NCBI GenBank assembly: GCA_002505455.1
Contig: DAVB01000068.1
Coordinates: 1 to 25,943, forward strand
Length of the DNA: 25,943 nucleotides
Reading direction: 5' to 3'
Origin: Euryarchaeota archaeon UBA52
GTDB taxonomy: Archaea > Thermoplasmatota > Poseidoniia > Poseidoniales > Thalassarchaeaceae
Shown here: piece by piece, positions 1 through 8,924 of the stretch
How the letters are laid out: each line of letters opens with the position of its first letter
Position numbering within the stretch: position 1 is the stretch's first letter
The notes under the pieces: model-generated
Seen by the model: only the letters and a program-made list of their open reading frames with translations
What the model was told of the DNA's origin: nothing
Database searches by the model: none
Position numbers and translations under genes: made by a program

Positions 1-614
1 CGGACGAAGAAATCGTACTTTTCATTTTCATGAATTTCATAGAATACCTGCACCGCATAATCCGTAGTTCCACCTGTAGGAGGTGTTGTCCAGGATAGTA
101 GTCCTGGATATCTCAAACCACGAACATCTATCCCGTAGTTCTGAAAATACTTCAACATCATTTCCTCTCCTTCTTTCTTGGTTCGACCGTATACGGTGGT
201 CGGTGACAGAGGTGAGTCTTGCATGGCGATGGGTCTTGAATCAGGGCCGAATACTGCTATGGAAGAGGGTGCAAAAACTCTGCACCCGTGGTTCCGAGCC
301 GCATCGAGAACATTCTGAAGGCCGCCCAAATTTACCCGCTCGCACAGATCGGGGTCTTTCTCCCCATGGGCGGATAGAACTGCTGCGAGATGGTATACGG
401 TGTCAATAGAATATTCAGAGATCGTTCTTGAAATCGCCTCATAATCAAGTACATCCAGCAACTGAAAGGGACCCTCTTGACTTCCTTCATCATGAATATC
501 GGTAATCAATACAGACCCTTCCCCGTGCATTGCTCGGAGAGTGGCGGTAAGATCAGAACCTATCTGCCCAAGGGCCCCAGTCACAAGAATTTGGCTCCCG
601 GGCACGCCGACCAT
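1..614 (-). CDS. SDR-family L-threonine 3-dehydrogenase, 3' part outside window
   Basis: NAD-dependent sugar-epimerase-like short-chain dehydrogenase; the likely reaction is oxidation of L-threonine to 2-amino-3-ketobutyrate in threonine breakdown. About 204 codons are visible. The Rossmann motif GALGQIG lies at residues 13-19 and the catalytic YGRTK (Tyr142, Lys146) follows an APSS strand with the expected serines. The segment at residues 170-188 (PGLLSW, then TPP, then GGTTDYAV) resembles the signature that separates SDR-type threonine dehydrogenases from UDP-sugar epimerases. ATG at 614 is the first start after an in-frame TAG nine bases upstream. The family is usually about 310-320 residues, so roughly the last third lies beyond the left edge. 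It is divergent from pyrG, with about 100 bases between the starts. A generic NAD-dependent epimerase is the alternative. Confidence 0.82.
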   Translation of the reverse strand, partial: MVGVPGSQILVTGALGQIGSDLTATLRAMHGEGSVLITDIHDEGSQEGPFQLLDVLDYEAISRTISEYSIDTVYHLAAVLSAHGEKDPDLCERVNLGGLQNVLDAARNHGCRVFAPSSIAVFGPDSRPIAMQDSPLSPTTVYGRTKKEGEEMMLKYFQNYGIDVRGLRYPGLLSWTTPPTGGTTDYAVQVFYEIHENEKYDFFV

Positions 615-718
615 GACACGCTAATAATCAGGCGACACTTGAACATCGACCATACAAGGGTGACGACATTGCCAAGGTTCATATGCCACGCAAAATTGCT
701 CCATACCCCGTTGTTATC

Positions 719-2383
719 ATGAAATACGTGATTGTGACGGGCGGCGTTCTGTCTGGTCTGGGCAAAGGAATCACGGCGAGTAGCATAGGAGTGCTGATGA
801 AATCGGTGGGGATGAAAGTCACTTCGATAAAGATAGACCCCTACCTAAACAGCGATGCTGGTACGATGTCGCCGTTCGAACACGGCGAGGTATTCGTATT
901 GGACGATGGCGGTGAAGCAGACCTTGATCTTGGTAATTACGAGCGATTTCTCGATGTCTCTCTGACCCGTGACCACAACTTGACCACGGGCAAAGTGTAC
1001 TCGGCAGTCATTGAACGTGAACGTCGGGGGGACTATCTTGGAAAGACCGTCCAAGTCATACCCCACATAACCGACGAAATACAAGATTGGATCGAGCGGG
1101 TAAGCATTATTCCAACAAATGGCTCAGGCGACCCTCCGGATGCATGCGTAATTGAGCTCGGGGGAACTGTTGGGGACATAGAGAGTTCACCATTCGTAGA
1201 AGCCCTGAGGCAATTCCAATTCAGAGTAGGGCGCGAGAACGTTTGTTTCGTCCACGTTAGCCTGGTTCCCGTGATGGGGCCAGTTGGGGAGCAGAAAACC
1301 AAACCAACTCAACATACTGTAAAGGAGTTGAGAGGACTTGGAATAACTCCCGATCTTATTGTATGCCGGTCCAAGGATCCTCTGCATGACGAGGTAAAAG
1401 AGAAGTTAGCTGCTTTTTGCCATGTTGAGCCGCGGGCAGTAATCTCCGCGCACGACGTATCGAATCTGTATCAGATACCGATTTCGTTTGAAAGGCAGGG
1501 AGTGAGGTCGATGATTGCAGAGTGCATCGGAGTGGAAGAGTCGGATCATGACGAATATCTGGAGGAATGGCGTGAAATGGCGGATCGTGTGGATGGCCTA
1601 GAAGAGGAGGTTAAGATTGCCATGGTTGGCAAATATACCGGTCTTTCAGATTCCTATCTCAGCGTCATAAAGGCGCTACAGCATTCTGCTATCGAAGTCG
1701 ATCGGAAACTCGTAATCGACTGGATAGAATCAACTGATCTAGATTCATCGATGCTCGAATCAGATGAGGATTCCTACAATGCTGCGTGGGAGAAGCTCAA
1801 ACTAGCTGATGGCATACTTGTTCCCGGTGGTTTCGGAAACCGTGGGGTCGAGGGGAAGGTTGAGGCAGCCAGATATGCACGTGAGAATAACGTTCCATAC
1901 CTTGGGATATGCCTTGGGCTACAGATTGCTACTATTGAGTTCTGTAGGAATGTTCTGAATCTGGAAGGTGCGAACTCAGAAGAGTTTGTTGAAGATCCTG
2001 GGGATCTCGAACATCCTGCAGTCGTATTCATGCCGGAAATATCCAAGACGCATATGGGCGGGACTATGAGGCTGGGTGCCAAGATCACCCCATTTGTAGT
2101 GGACGACTGCAAGATTAAGCGGCTTTACGGGGGGTTAGATGCGGTGAGCGAAAGGCACAGGCACCGATATGAAGTGAATCCAGATCTGATAGACCGTATC
2201 GAAGAAGCGGGATTGATGTATGTCGGCAAGGATGACACAGGGCAGAGATGTGAAATCATGGAGTTGATGGATCACCCGTATTTTGTCGGTACTCAGTATC
2301 ACCCAGAATTCAAATCTCGTCCAGGGCGCCCCAGCCCTCCATTCCTGGGTTTGCTGAGAGCAGCATCTGGACTGTTCGAATAA
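719..2383 (+). CDS. pyrG: CTP synthase
   Basis: Converts UTP to CTP using ATP and glutamine, the last step of de novo pyrimidine nucleotide synthesis; cytosolic. The 554-residue product has both expected domains. The N-terminal amidoligase begins KYVIVTGGVLSGLGKG and carries the KIDPYLN and SPFEHGEVFV motifs. A C-terminal class I glutamine amidotransferase spans about 297-554, with the nucleophile Cys398 in GICLGLQ and His528/Glu530 in YHPEF. Length is normal for the family. The ATG at 719 puts the conserved KYVIVTGG right at the N-terminus; an in-frame ATG at 683 would add 12 residues with no family counterpart. No Shine-Dalgarno is seen, consistent with a leaderless or short-leader message. 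Confidence 0.98.
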   Translation: MKYVIVTGGVLSGLGKGITASSIGVLMKSVGMKVTSIKIDPYLNSDAGTMSPFEHGEVFVLDDGGEADLDLGNYERFLDVSLTRDHNLTTGKVYSAVIERERRGDYLGKTVQVIPHITDEIQDWIERVSIIPTNGSGDPPDACVIELGGTVGDIESSPFVEALRQFQFRVGRENVCFVHVSLVPVMGPVGEQKTKPTQHTVKELRGLGITPDLIVCRSKDPLHDEVKEKLAAFCHVEPRAVISAHDVSNLYQIPISFERQGVRSMIAECIGVEESDHDEYLEEWREMADRVDGLEEEVKIAMVGKYTGLSDSYLSVIKALQHSAIEVDRKLVIDWIESTDLDSSMLESDEDSYNAAWEKLKLADGILVPGGFGNRGVEGKVEAARYARENNVPYLGICLGLQIATIEFCRNVLNLEGANSEEFVEDPGDLEHPAVVFMPEISKTHMGGTMRLGAKITPFVVDDCKIKRLYGGLDAVSERHRHRYEVNPDLIDRIEEAGLMYVGKDDTGQRCEIMELMDHPYFVGTQYHPEFKSRPGRPSPPFLGLLRAASGLFE

Positions 2384-2418
2384 TACTGAAAATTAGCTCC
2401 CGAGTGCTCTGAAACATG

Positions 2419-2428
2419 GCTTATTATC
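2419..2428 (+). promoter_or_regulatory. TATA-like element for the photolyase gene
   Basis: The stretch GCTTATTATC is centred about 25 bases before the GTG start at 2449, the normal archaeal distance from TATA box to transcription start. This would give a leaderless message, in keeping with the lack of a ribosome binding site. Recognised by eye only. Confidence 0.35.
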
Positions 2429-2448
2429 ATCAAAGATTTTGTTAGTTA

Positions 2449-3951
2449 GTGTCAGTCACGATTGTATGGTTTAGACGAGATTTACGCTTGGGGGATAATC
2501 CTGCTCTAACGATGGCAAAGAGTCTTGGTAAACCGATCATATGTTTATTCAATCTAGACGCCGTTCGCATTGGAAGGCCTGATGTGGATTCAATTCATAT
2601 CCAGTGGGAGCTCGATTGTTTACGAGCATTGAAGGCCGATATAGAGGCAATCGGAGGGGTATTGTTATTCCATTTCGGAGACATTGTGGACAAGTTGAAG
2701 GAAATTCATCGGAAGAATAGCATTGATTCGATTTATGGGAATCAAGAAACGGGATTGCAGTGGTCATGGGATCGTGACAAGTCTGTCTCTAGCTGGTGTC
2801 AAAAAGAAGGCGTTCGGTTCGTCGAATTCCCGACAAATGGTGTCATTCGAAAACTGGAATCAAGAGACATGTGGAAACAAGAGCGTGATTTGAGAATGGA
2901 GAAATCGGTGATAATCCCTCCTACGGAAATCACTCCGCCCTTTGATATTGAATCTGATAAAATACCCAATATCTCGGACTTTGGATTAGTTGAGCGTTCG
3001 CTCATAAACCGGCCTGAACCAGGAGAAAGGGCAGCAACTGCTACGTTGCAGTCATTCTTAGATGAGCGTGGCCGTAACTATCGGAGAGGCATGTCCAGCC
3101 CCATCTCTGCGCAGAGTGCTTGTTCGCGCCTATCGCCATTCATTAGTGTGGGCTGTATATCCATACGACAGATACTCCAGCATACCAAGAAGAAGTTGGA
3201 AGCCGTGAAGAGGGACCCGAGAGCAAGGGAGAATCTTGGCTGGACTGGGAGTTTGAGCTCATTCCAAAGTCGCTTAGCATGGCACTGTCATTTCATACAG
3301 CGTCTCGAAGTTGAGTTAACACTGGATAGCATCGCAATGAATCCAGAGATAGACTCACATCTGAATCGTTCGATGGATGATTTAAGATATCAGGCATGGG
3401 CGAAGGGAAGAACTGGTTGGCCATTCTTCGATGCTTGTATGCGATCACTGATCGCCACTGGATGGATAAATTTCCGAATGAGGGGTATGCTTCAGTCAGT
3501 CGCTTCATACACTCTTTGGTTGCCTTGGCAATTAACGGGATTGCACTTGGCGAAATCTTTCTTGGACTATGAACCGGGAATACATTGGTCGCAAGTTCAA
3601 ATGCAATCAGGAGTAACTGGAATTAATTCGATTAGGGCATATTCAGTTTCTAAACAGTCTCGTGACCAAGACCCTGACGGAGATTTCATCAGATATTGGG
3701 TGGAGGAATTACGAGATGTTCCAACATCATTCATTCATGAACCATGGCTCATGGATTTGAATCAGCAAAAAGAGTACGGTTGCATACTAGACGTGGATTA
3801 TCCAAGACCCATCGTTGATGAGAAGGTTTCACGAAAAGAGGGTGTTAGCCGATCTTATTCAGCGAAATCTCAGCCTGGAGTTAAGCGAAGATCTCGTTTG
3901 GTGTACAAACTCCATGGCAGTAGGAAGCGTCAACGAGGTGCTGGAAATTAA
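2449..3951 (+). CDS. photolyase/cryptochrome family flavoprotein
   Basis: Likely FAD enzyme that repairs UV photoproducts with blue light, or a related photoreceptor. The 500-residue product opens with the photolyase alpha/beta domain (WFRRDLRLGDNPAL) and has the FAD-binding helical domain from about 200. In that domain GRTGWPFFDACMRSL (320-334) followed by ATGWINFRMR is the classic core, then DPDGDFIRYWVEEL. By eye alignment to E. coli photolyase, the usual N-W-G-N-W-Q-W stretch reads H-W-S-Q-V-Q-M (379-385). The flavin-proximal Trp of the electron-transfer triad is therefore Val383 and the Asn near flavin N5 is His379. This looks like the divergent bacterial/cyanobacterial subgroup with a QMQ(S/A)G motif rather than a decayed gene. 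The tail beyond 470 is very basic (KRRSR, RKRQR). It starts at GTG and is AT-richer than its neighbours: two sampled 60-base lines are 43% G+C, against 53% for a line of pyrG. Confidence 0.9.
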   Translation: MSVTIVWFRRDLRLGDNPALTMAKSLGKPIICLFNLDAVRIGRPDVDSIHIQWELDCLRALKADIEAIGGVLLFHFGDIVDKLKEIHRKNSIDSIYGNQETGLQWSWDRDKSVSSWCQKEGVRFVEFPTNGVIRKLESRDMWKQERDLRMEKSVIIPPTEITPPFDIESDKIPNISDFGLVERSLINRPEPGERAATATLQSFLDERGRNYRRGMSSPISAQSACSRLSPFISVGCISIRQILQHTKKKLEAVKRDPRARENLGWTGSLSSFQSRLAWHCHFIQRLEVELTLDSIAMNPEIDSHLNRSMDDLRYQAWAKGRTGWPFFDACMRSLIATGWINFRMRGMLQSVASYTLWLPWQLTGLHLAKSFLDYEPGIHWSQVQMQSGVTGINSIRAYSVSKQSRDQDPDGDFIRYWVEELRDVPTSFIHEPWLMDLNQQKEYGCILDVDYPRPIVDEKVSRKEGVSRSYSAKSQPGVKRRSRLVYKLHGSRKRQRGAGN

Positions 3952-3970
3952 AGGAGAAGAGCTTGATAAT

Positions 3971-5110
3971 TCAATCGACGGAAACCGGAAGTATTCGGGT
4001 AGTCCTGTATCCTTGTAGGGCCTTGAGATACTTCATTTCCCTGAATATATCGTCTAGTTCGTCATCCCCTGTCTCAATTCTGAGTGATCTGATGGTCAAT
4101 AGCTTGGAAGGCGTGCATACACCCATTACGGAGGAAGGAGTTGCCTTCCTGAGAACTGCTGGAGATATCTGCAAATTACCCCTGCCTATGAGGAATCCCT
4201 GGCCGCCCATGGGCGATAGTAAAATCGTCACATCGCCTTGGTGTGAGTCCAACAACTCAATCAAGCCCTCCTCGCTAAGATCTGTTCCAACCTGATTATT
4301 GTCTAATGATGCGTCTATTCCGAGTAAGGTTGGGCTCAAACCCACAATTTCTCCAATTCTACGCAAAGTACCCCCTGACCCCCATATGACTAGTCTCTCA
4401 GGAGACATCAAAACGTCCCGAACGTGCTCAGCGATTCCCTCAATTACCTCATCTTCCGAGGCTGATTCAACCATTTCTTTTGCCCCCTGCATCCATCTCG
4501 GACTTGAAGGCGTCATTGCTTCTGCATACAAGCGAACGGACCAACCCCCATCTCGGTAAGCTTCCTCGTCGAGATCTAGAACCTCTGTTGAGGCGATGAG
4601 CAAATCACCTCCCATCCAAGCCTCTACCACCTCCGCTGCAGCTTTAGGGGAGCTGGCGAAACACCCAGAGTACATCTTGACCCCGCAGGGTATTCCAACG
4701 ATCGGTGTGGTGGCAGATTCGTTTTCTTCTAGGGTTTGTATCAGGTCTCTTGTTGTTCCATCTCCGCCTGCATAGAGTATTAGATCAGCCCCCTGATTAA
4801 CGAGTATCTTTACCAGCTCTCTTGTATCTTGATTAGAAGTGGTGCCTCTAGATTCGTGTACAACAATCGTATTGACATCAGATTCTGAATCAAGCCACTC
4901 GGACCCCATCCTCCCTTCGGATATTAGCAGTGTAGCTCCGTATCTTGTAAGAGCGGTTTCCAAAAGTTCCATTGCCGATCTTGCCCGGGGGCCTGCTCGA
5001 TCTTCAGCACCTGCGGCCCTAGCTTCCAAAGCCAGATCGTCAGATCCCTTCAGACCGAGTCTCCCGCCAAGACCTGCATCTGGATTGACCACGAGCCCGA
5101 TGCGGAACAT
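3971..5110 (-). CDS. ATP-NAD kinase-like protein (COG3199 type)
   Basis: Probable diacylglycerol/NAD-kinase-fold enzyme, the archaeal ATP-NAD kinase-like group; the likely reaction is NAD phosphorylation to NADP. The 379-residue product begins FRIGLVVNPDAGLGGRLGLKG, the group's N-terminal signature. The GGDGT nucleotide-binding motif is at about 115-119, followed by TRDL, and GIPCGVKMYSGCFA matches the group's second conserved block. No signal peptide or membrane segment is seen. The ATG at 5110 is chosen; an in-frame GTG at 5116 would add two residues. Its 3' end faces the photolyase gene with only 19 bases between, and its 5' end shares a 170-base divergent region with thrS. Substrate specificity cannot be read from the sequence; other phosphate donors (polyphosphate) are possible. 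Confidence 0.83.
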   Translation of the reverse strand: MFRIGLVVNPDAGLGGRLGLKGSDDLALEARAAGAEDRAGPRARSAMELLETALTRYGATLLISEGRMGSEWLDSESDVNTIVVHESRGTTSNQDTRELVKILVNQGADLILYAGGDGTTRDLIQTLEENESATTPIVGIPCGVKMYSGCFASSPKAAAEVVEAWMGGDLLIASTEVLDLDEEAYRDGGWSVRLYAEAMTPSSPRWMQGAKEMVESASEDEVIEGIAEHVRDVLMSPERLVIWGSGGTLRRIGEIVGLSPTLLGIDASLDNNQVGTDLSEEGLIELLDSHQGDVTILLSPMGGQGFLIGRGNLQISPAVLRKATPSSVMGVCTPSKLLTIRSLRIETGDDELDDIFREMKYLKALQGYRTTRILPVSVD

Positions 5111-5280
5111 AGTCACCGGAAAGGATGGTTCAACTTAGGGATACGCCTGAAATTGGGAATCAAATCTCATTCCACTACTAATTCGTAATCTTGTCAGGAT
5201 GCCCATATACAGCAGTACTGTGCTTGTACCTTCCACGGCCTTCATAACCAAATGTCGATGGAGACGCAACTAGGATTTCC

Positions 5281-7224
5281 ATGGCGATGGTCAACGTCGA
5301 ACTCTCTGATGGCACTGTTCATGAGTATGCCGAGGGCATAACTGCAGGTGAAGTGATCTTCAATGTCCATGGAAAAAAGTCTGGAGCCGTGGCGGTTCTT
5401 ATCGATGGAGAGGAAAGGGATTTCTCACATACCATAGAATCCGATTGCAAAATAAAGCCAATATCAGGCGATAGTGATGAGGGTTTGTACATCCTTCGGC
5501 ACTCTTGTGCACATCTACTTGCCCAGGCTGTTGTAGAGCTGTTTCCGGATGCGAAACCAACAATCGGTCCGCCTATTGACCATGGATTCTACTATGACTT
5601 CCATATGGACCCTATAGGGGATGAAGATCTCAGAAACATAGAGAAGAGGATGCAACAGCATATCAGATCCAATCATAAAATCATACGAGAGGAATATGAT
5701 AACTCGACATTGAGAGAGATGTTCGGATCTAATAAATTCAAAATTGAGATCATGGATGACAAAGTGGGTCATGATGTTGGGTCTTCTGCATATCGTCAAG
5801 GTGATTTCATTGATTTGTGTCGTGGACCACATGTCCCGTCAACATCCCACTTGAGGTGGTTCAAGCTTACAAGCACCAGTCAAGCTTACTGGAGGGCCGA
5901 TAGTTCGCGAGAGTCATTGGTAAGGATATACGGAATGTGCTATTCCTCGAAGGAAGGTCTCAAAGAAAGACAGCGTCAGATAGAAGAAGCAGCAAAAAGG
6001 GACCATAAGAAAATCGGCAAGGAAATGGAACTCTACATGATCGATGAGTTGATTGGAAAGGGGCTACCTGTTTGGCTCCCCAATGGAGAGATCCTGAAAT
6101 CTCAAATTGAGAAGTTTGCAGTTGAGACCGAAGATAACTATGGTTACGTACGCGTCACTACCCCCGTACTTGGAAAGAAGCAGCTCTTCGAAGCAAGCGG
6201 GCACCTCCCACACTATGCTGATGGGATGTATCCACCCATGGAAATGGATGATGGGACATATTATCTCAAGGCGATGAACTGTCCAATGCATCATCTTGTA
6301 TACAAAAACAAGAAGAGGTCGTACAGGGATTTGCCGCTTAGAGTGGCCGAGTATGGTACTGTCTATCGAAATGAGTTGTCAGGTACGCTGGCTGGTCTTC
6401 TGAGAGTGCGTATGCTTTCGATGAACGATGCACACATCTATTGTACGCTTGATCAGGTCGCTGAAGAAGTTGCGTCAAATGTACGCATGGTCCAGGACTA
6501 CTATTCCGCATTCGGATTTGAAGACTATTCATTCAGACTGTCCCTGTGGGATCCTGAAAAGACCTCCAAATATATCGATCAACCGGAAAACTGGGCATCG
6601 ACACAAGACAGATTGCGTTCGATAATGGATGATCTTGGCGTGGATTACGTTGAAGCAGTCGGTGAAGCGGCATTCTATGGGCCCAAAGTAGACATTCAGT
6701 TCAGAACTGCTCTTGGCAGAGAAGAGTCCATGTCTACAATACAACTCGACTTCGCAGCAAAAGAGAGATTTGGATTATCATATATGGATGAAACAGGCTC
6801 TGAGAATGGAGAGGTTCTTGTCATACACAGGGCGCCTCTGTCGACGCATGAGCGATTTGTTGCATTCCTAACGGAGCATTGGATGGGGAATTTCCCAACT
6901 TGGCTTTCGCCCACCCAGGTTCAGATAATCACCATCTCTGAACGTCACGCCGAGCATGCTGCGAAAGTAGCGCTTGATCTGAGAGAGCAGGGTGTGAGAG
7001 TCTCTCTGGACGACTCGGACAGCACGATAGGTAGGAAAATTAGGACTCACAGGAAGATGCGGCCTGCCTACATGCTGATAATCGGAGAGGAAGAGGTGGA
7101 AAATGGGACTGTCTCAATCAGGGCTAGAAATGGCGATCAACGCAATGGTGTGCTGCTTGGGGATTTCATCGACGGTATAGTTGAAGAAATCAAGAGCAGG
7201 TCGCCTTCCACGAATATGGTTTGA
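5281..7224 (+). CDS. thrS: threonyl-tRNA synthetase, bacterial type
   Basis: Charges tRNA-Thr with threonine in the cytosol. The 647-residue protein has the full bacterial/eukaryotic architecture. A TGS domain spans 1-62. An N2 editing domain carries HSCAH (His74, His78) and LCRGPH (Cys180, His184). The class II catalytic core runs about 245-540, with motif 2 at YRNELSG, and the zinc ligands are Cys334, His385 and His516. A C-terminal anticodon-binding domain follows from about 545. Most archaea instead carry a D-Tyr-deacylase-like editing domain at the N-terminus, which is absent here, so the gene probably came from bacteria. Motif 2 reads LLRVRMLSMNDAH where bacteria usually have LxRVRGFTQDDAH. 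ATG at 5281 gives a normal TGS start; a second ATG two codons on is possible. A T/A-rich stretch after the stop may end transcription. Confidence 0.97.
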   Translation: MAMVNVELSDGTVHEYAEGITAGEVIFNVHGKKSGAVAVLIDGEERDFSHTIESDCKIKPISGDSDEGLYILRHSCAHLLAQAVVELFPDAKPTIGPPIDHGFYYDFHMDPIGDEDLRNIEKRMQQHIRSNHKIIREEYDNSTLREMFGSNKFKIEIMDDKVGHDVGSSAYRQGDFIDLCRGPHVPSTSHLRWFKLTSTSQAYWRADSSRESLVRIYGMCYSSKEGLKERQRQIEEAAKRDHKKIGKEMELYMIDELIGKGLPVWLPNGEILKSQIEKFAVETEDNYGYVRVTTPVLGKKQLFEASGHLPHYADGMYPPMEMDDGTYYLKAMNCPMHHLVYKNKKRSYRDLPLRVAEYGTVYRNELSGTLAGLLRVRMLSMNDAHIYCTLDQVAEEVASNVRMVQDYYSAFGFEDYSFRLSLWDPEKTSKYIDQPENWASTQDRLRSIMDDLGVDYVEAVGEAAFYGPKVDIQFRTALGREESMSTIQLDFAAKERFGLSYMDETGSENGEVLVIHRAPLSTHERFVAFLTEHWMGNFPTWLSPTQVQIITISERHAEHAAKVALDLREQGVRVSLDDSDSTIGRKIRTHRKMRPAYMLIIGEEEVENGTVSIRARNGDQRNGVLLGDFIDGIVEEIKSRSPSTNMV

Positions 7225-7339
7225 GATTTAATTTAAACATCGAATTTAACTTCATGGCGACTTAGTTTCTTCTGATTATCTGGCTATCGGTCAGTCTTGA
7301 ACCCGTTCCGTTGAAATCAACTAGGCTTTTCGCAGGGTG

Positions 7340-8314
7340 ATGATCATCTCGAAGACGCCGGTTCGAGTCTCATTCTGCGGAGGGGGGACGGATCTGGACG
7401 GATTCGCCAAAAAAGAGCATCTTGGAGGCCTTGTTGTCTCAACCGCGATATCTCGTTACATACATGTCACGGTAAACGAACGATTCGATGACCGTATCAG
7501 GCTATCATATTCGAGAATGGAGACTGTGGAAAGTCTGGATGAGGTGCAACACGATCTCGTGAGAGAGGCAATGAGGGTAACTGGAGTTACGAGTGGTGTT
7601 GAGATAACAACAATCGCAGACATACCCTCCAGAGGTACCGGTCTTGGGTCTTCATCAGTCGTGACCGTGGGTGTGCTCAATGCCCTTCACCATCTGGCTG
7701 GCAGAACCGTGGGGCCTCGGCAACTTGCAGAAGAAGCCTGTAAGATAGAGATTGACATCCTTGGGGAACCGATAGGAAGGCAGGATCAATATGCTGCTGC
7801 ATTCGGCGGTTTGAATCGGATATCATTCAACGAGATGGGTGTGAAAGTTGTACCCATAACGACGGATCCCGAGATAGTGAGTCGCATGGAGAAGGAATTT
7901 TGCCTGGTCTATACCGGTTCGACGCGAAGCGCATCGGCTGTACTCGGTGAAGAGAGTGCTGACGCCGATGATAAATTGAGACGGCTTAGGGTGATAAGAG
8001 GGCAGGCTGAAGAGGCTGAGAAACTCATTCGTTCTGGTGATTTGAATGCTCTTGGTCGTCTTCTGCATGATACGTGGGAAATCAAAAAGGGACTGTCTCC
8101 GAGTGTGACGAGCGAAGGTCTTGACTCGTTATATTCCAAGCTGATTGAGTTGGGGGTGACGGGGGGCAAGCTTCTCGGCGCAGGAGGTGGTGGTTTCTTC
8201 CTTGTCCATGGCGATGATTCAATCGCATCGAGACTAATGAGTTCGCTTCCTGAGATAAACAGGGTTCTCCCATTGGCAATTGAAGAAAAGGGATCCGAGA
8301 TCATCCATTCCTAA
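7340..8314 (+). CDS. GHMP-family sugar kinase, D-glycero-D-manno-heptose 7-phosphate kinase type
   Basis: Likely phosphorylates a sugar 7-phosphate at the anomeric carbon, the step before nucleotide activation of heptose for surface glycans. The 324-residue product shows the GHMP kinase motifs in order: an N-terminal TPVRVSFCGGGTDLDGF typical of the HddA group, the ATP-binding PSRGTGLGSSS at about 96-106, and the Gly-rich motif LLGAGGGGFF from about 279. The sequence DILGEPIGRQDQYAAAFGG is another group signature. An in-frame GTG immediately precedes the ATG and could be the true start. It lies 115 bases downstream of thrS on the same strand. Its last 14 bases overlap the end of the opposing isomerase gene, a plausible pathway partner. 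Fucokinase or another GHMP sugar kinase is the main alternative. Confidence 0.85.
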   Translation: MIISKTPVRVSFCGGGTDLDGFAKKEHLGGLVVSTAISRYIHVTVNERFDDRIRLSYSRMETVESLDEVQHDLVREAMRVTGVTSGVEITTIADIPSRGTGLGSSSVVTVGVLNALHHLAGRTVGPRQLAEEACKIEIDILGEPIGRQDQYAAAFGGLNRISFNEMGVKVVPITTDPEIVSRMEKEFCLVYTGSTRSASAVLGEESADADDKLRRLRVIRGQAEEAEKLIRSGDLNALGRLLHDTWEIKKGLSPSVTSEGLDSLYSKLIELGVTGGKLLGAGGGGFFLVHGDDSIASRLMSSLPEINRVLPLAIEEKGSEIIHS

Positions 8315-8879
8315 CATGGCCTGAAGACTTTACTGCTTCTTTTATGATATGGTTCACAATGAGTTGAAGGTCTTCTATCCTCTCCATCGAATGAGAGGGT
8401 ACAACAAGACATACATCGACTATGGAGGGCAACTTTCCACCAGCGCCACCACGGTAGTCTCCTGTGATGGCCGCGGTTCTGCAAGACCTGCCTCTCGCAA
8501 ATTCCAACGCTCGGACAACGTTTTCACTTGTGCCTGAGCCACTAAATCCGATGACAAGGTCTTCGTCTCTCAAGAATGTGGTGAGTTGTCCGACGAATAC
8601 GTCCTCGTAGGAGACGTCATTGGCAAATGCCGTCAGCGAGGCAACATTGTCTACGTGGGAGATAGTTCTGACGCGCAACTCCTTCGACCAGTCACCAGCG
8701 CTGTGAGACGGGGTAGCAGCGCTCCCTCCATTTCCCACGAAGTGGATTGTTGCATCTCTGCCGATTGCAGAGACTACCTCATGATACAGAGATTCCAGAT
8801 CGTCTCGAGATAGTTCCTCGAGGGTGCGTTGGAGATCCTCGAGGTATCCTCCAGCGAAGTCTTGGAAGTCGAAGCCCAT
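8301..8879 (-). CDS. gmhA: SIS-domain phosphoheptose isomerase-like protein
   Basis: Probably isomerises sedoheptulose 7-phosphate to heptose 7-phosphate, the substrate for the kinase encoded opposite. The 192-residue product is a single SIS domain of the usual GmhA length. It has HFVGNGGSAATPSH at 46-59, a phosphate-binding GFSGSGTSENV at 111-121, and RIEDLQLIVNH at 167-177. Compared by eye with E. coli GmhA, the zinc/active-site positions map to His59 (His61), Asp63 (Glu65), Glu169 (Gln172) and His177 (His180). The acid at 63 is therefore Asp rather than Glu, as in a common subgroup of these isomerases. It is last of four minus-strand genes, 45 bases after the 6-TM protein gene. A different SIS sugar-phosphate isomerase cannot be excluded. 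Confidence 0.82.
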   Translation of the reverse strand: MGFDFQDFAGGYLEDLQRTLEELSRDDLESLYHEVVSAIGRDATIHFVGNGGSAATPSHSAGDWSKELRVRTISHVDNVASLTAFANDVSYEDVFVGQLTTFLRDEDLVIGFSGSGTSENVVRALEFARGRSCRTAAITGDYRGGAGGKLPSIVDVCLVVPSHSMERIEDLQLIVNHIIKEAVKSSGHVRNG

Positions 8880-8924
8880 GAGGGGTTGCTATGAGCGTGC
8901 CTTCTTGAGTGCATCTATTCCCAT

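Noticed and set aside
83..722. Two plus-strand open frames (83-409 and 477-722)
   Set aside because: They are antisense to or overlap the clear threonine dehydrogenase frame and the pyrG start, and their translations show no recognisable motif.
7909..8304. 131-codon minus-strand frame inside the kinase gene
   Set aside because: It is wholly antisense to the well-supported GHMP kinase, with low-complexity Ser/Pro-rich content typical of shadow frames.
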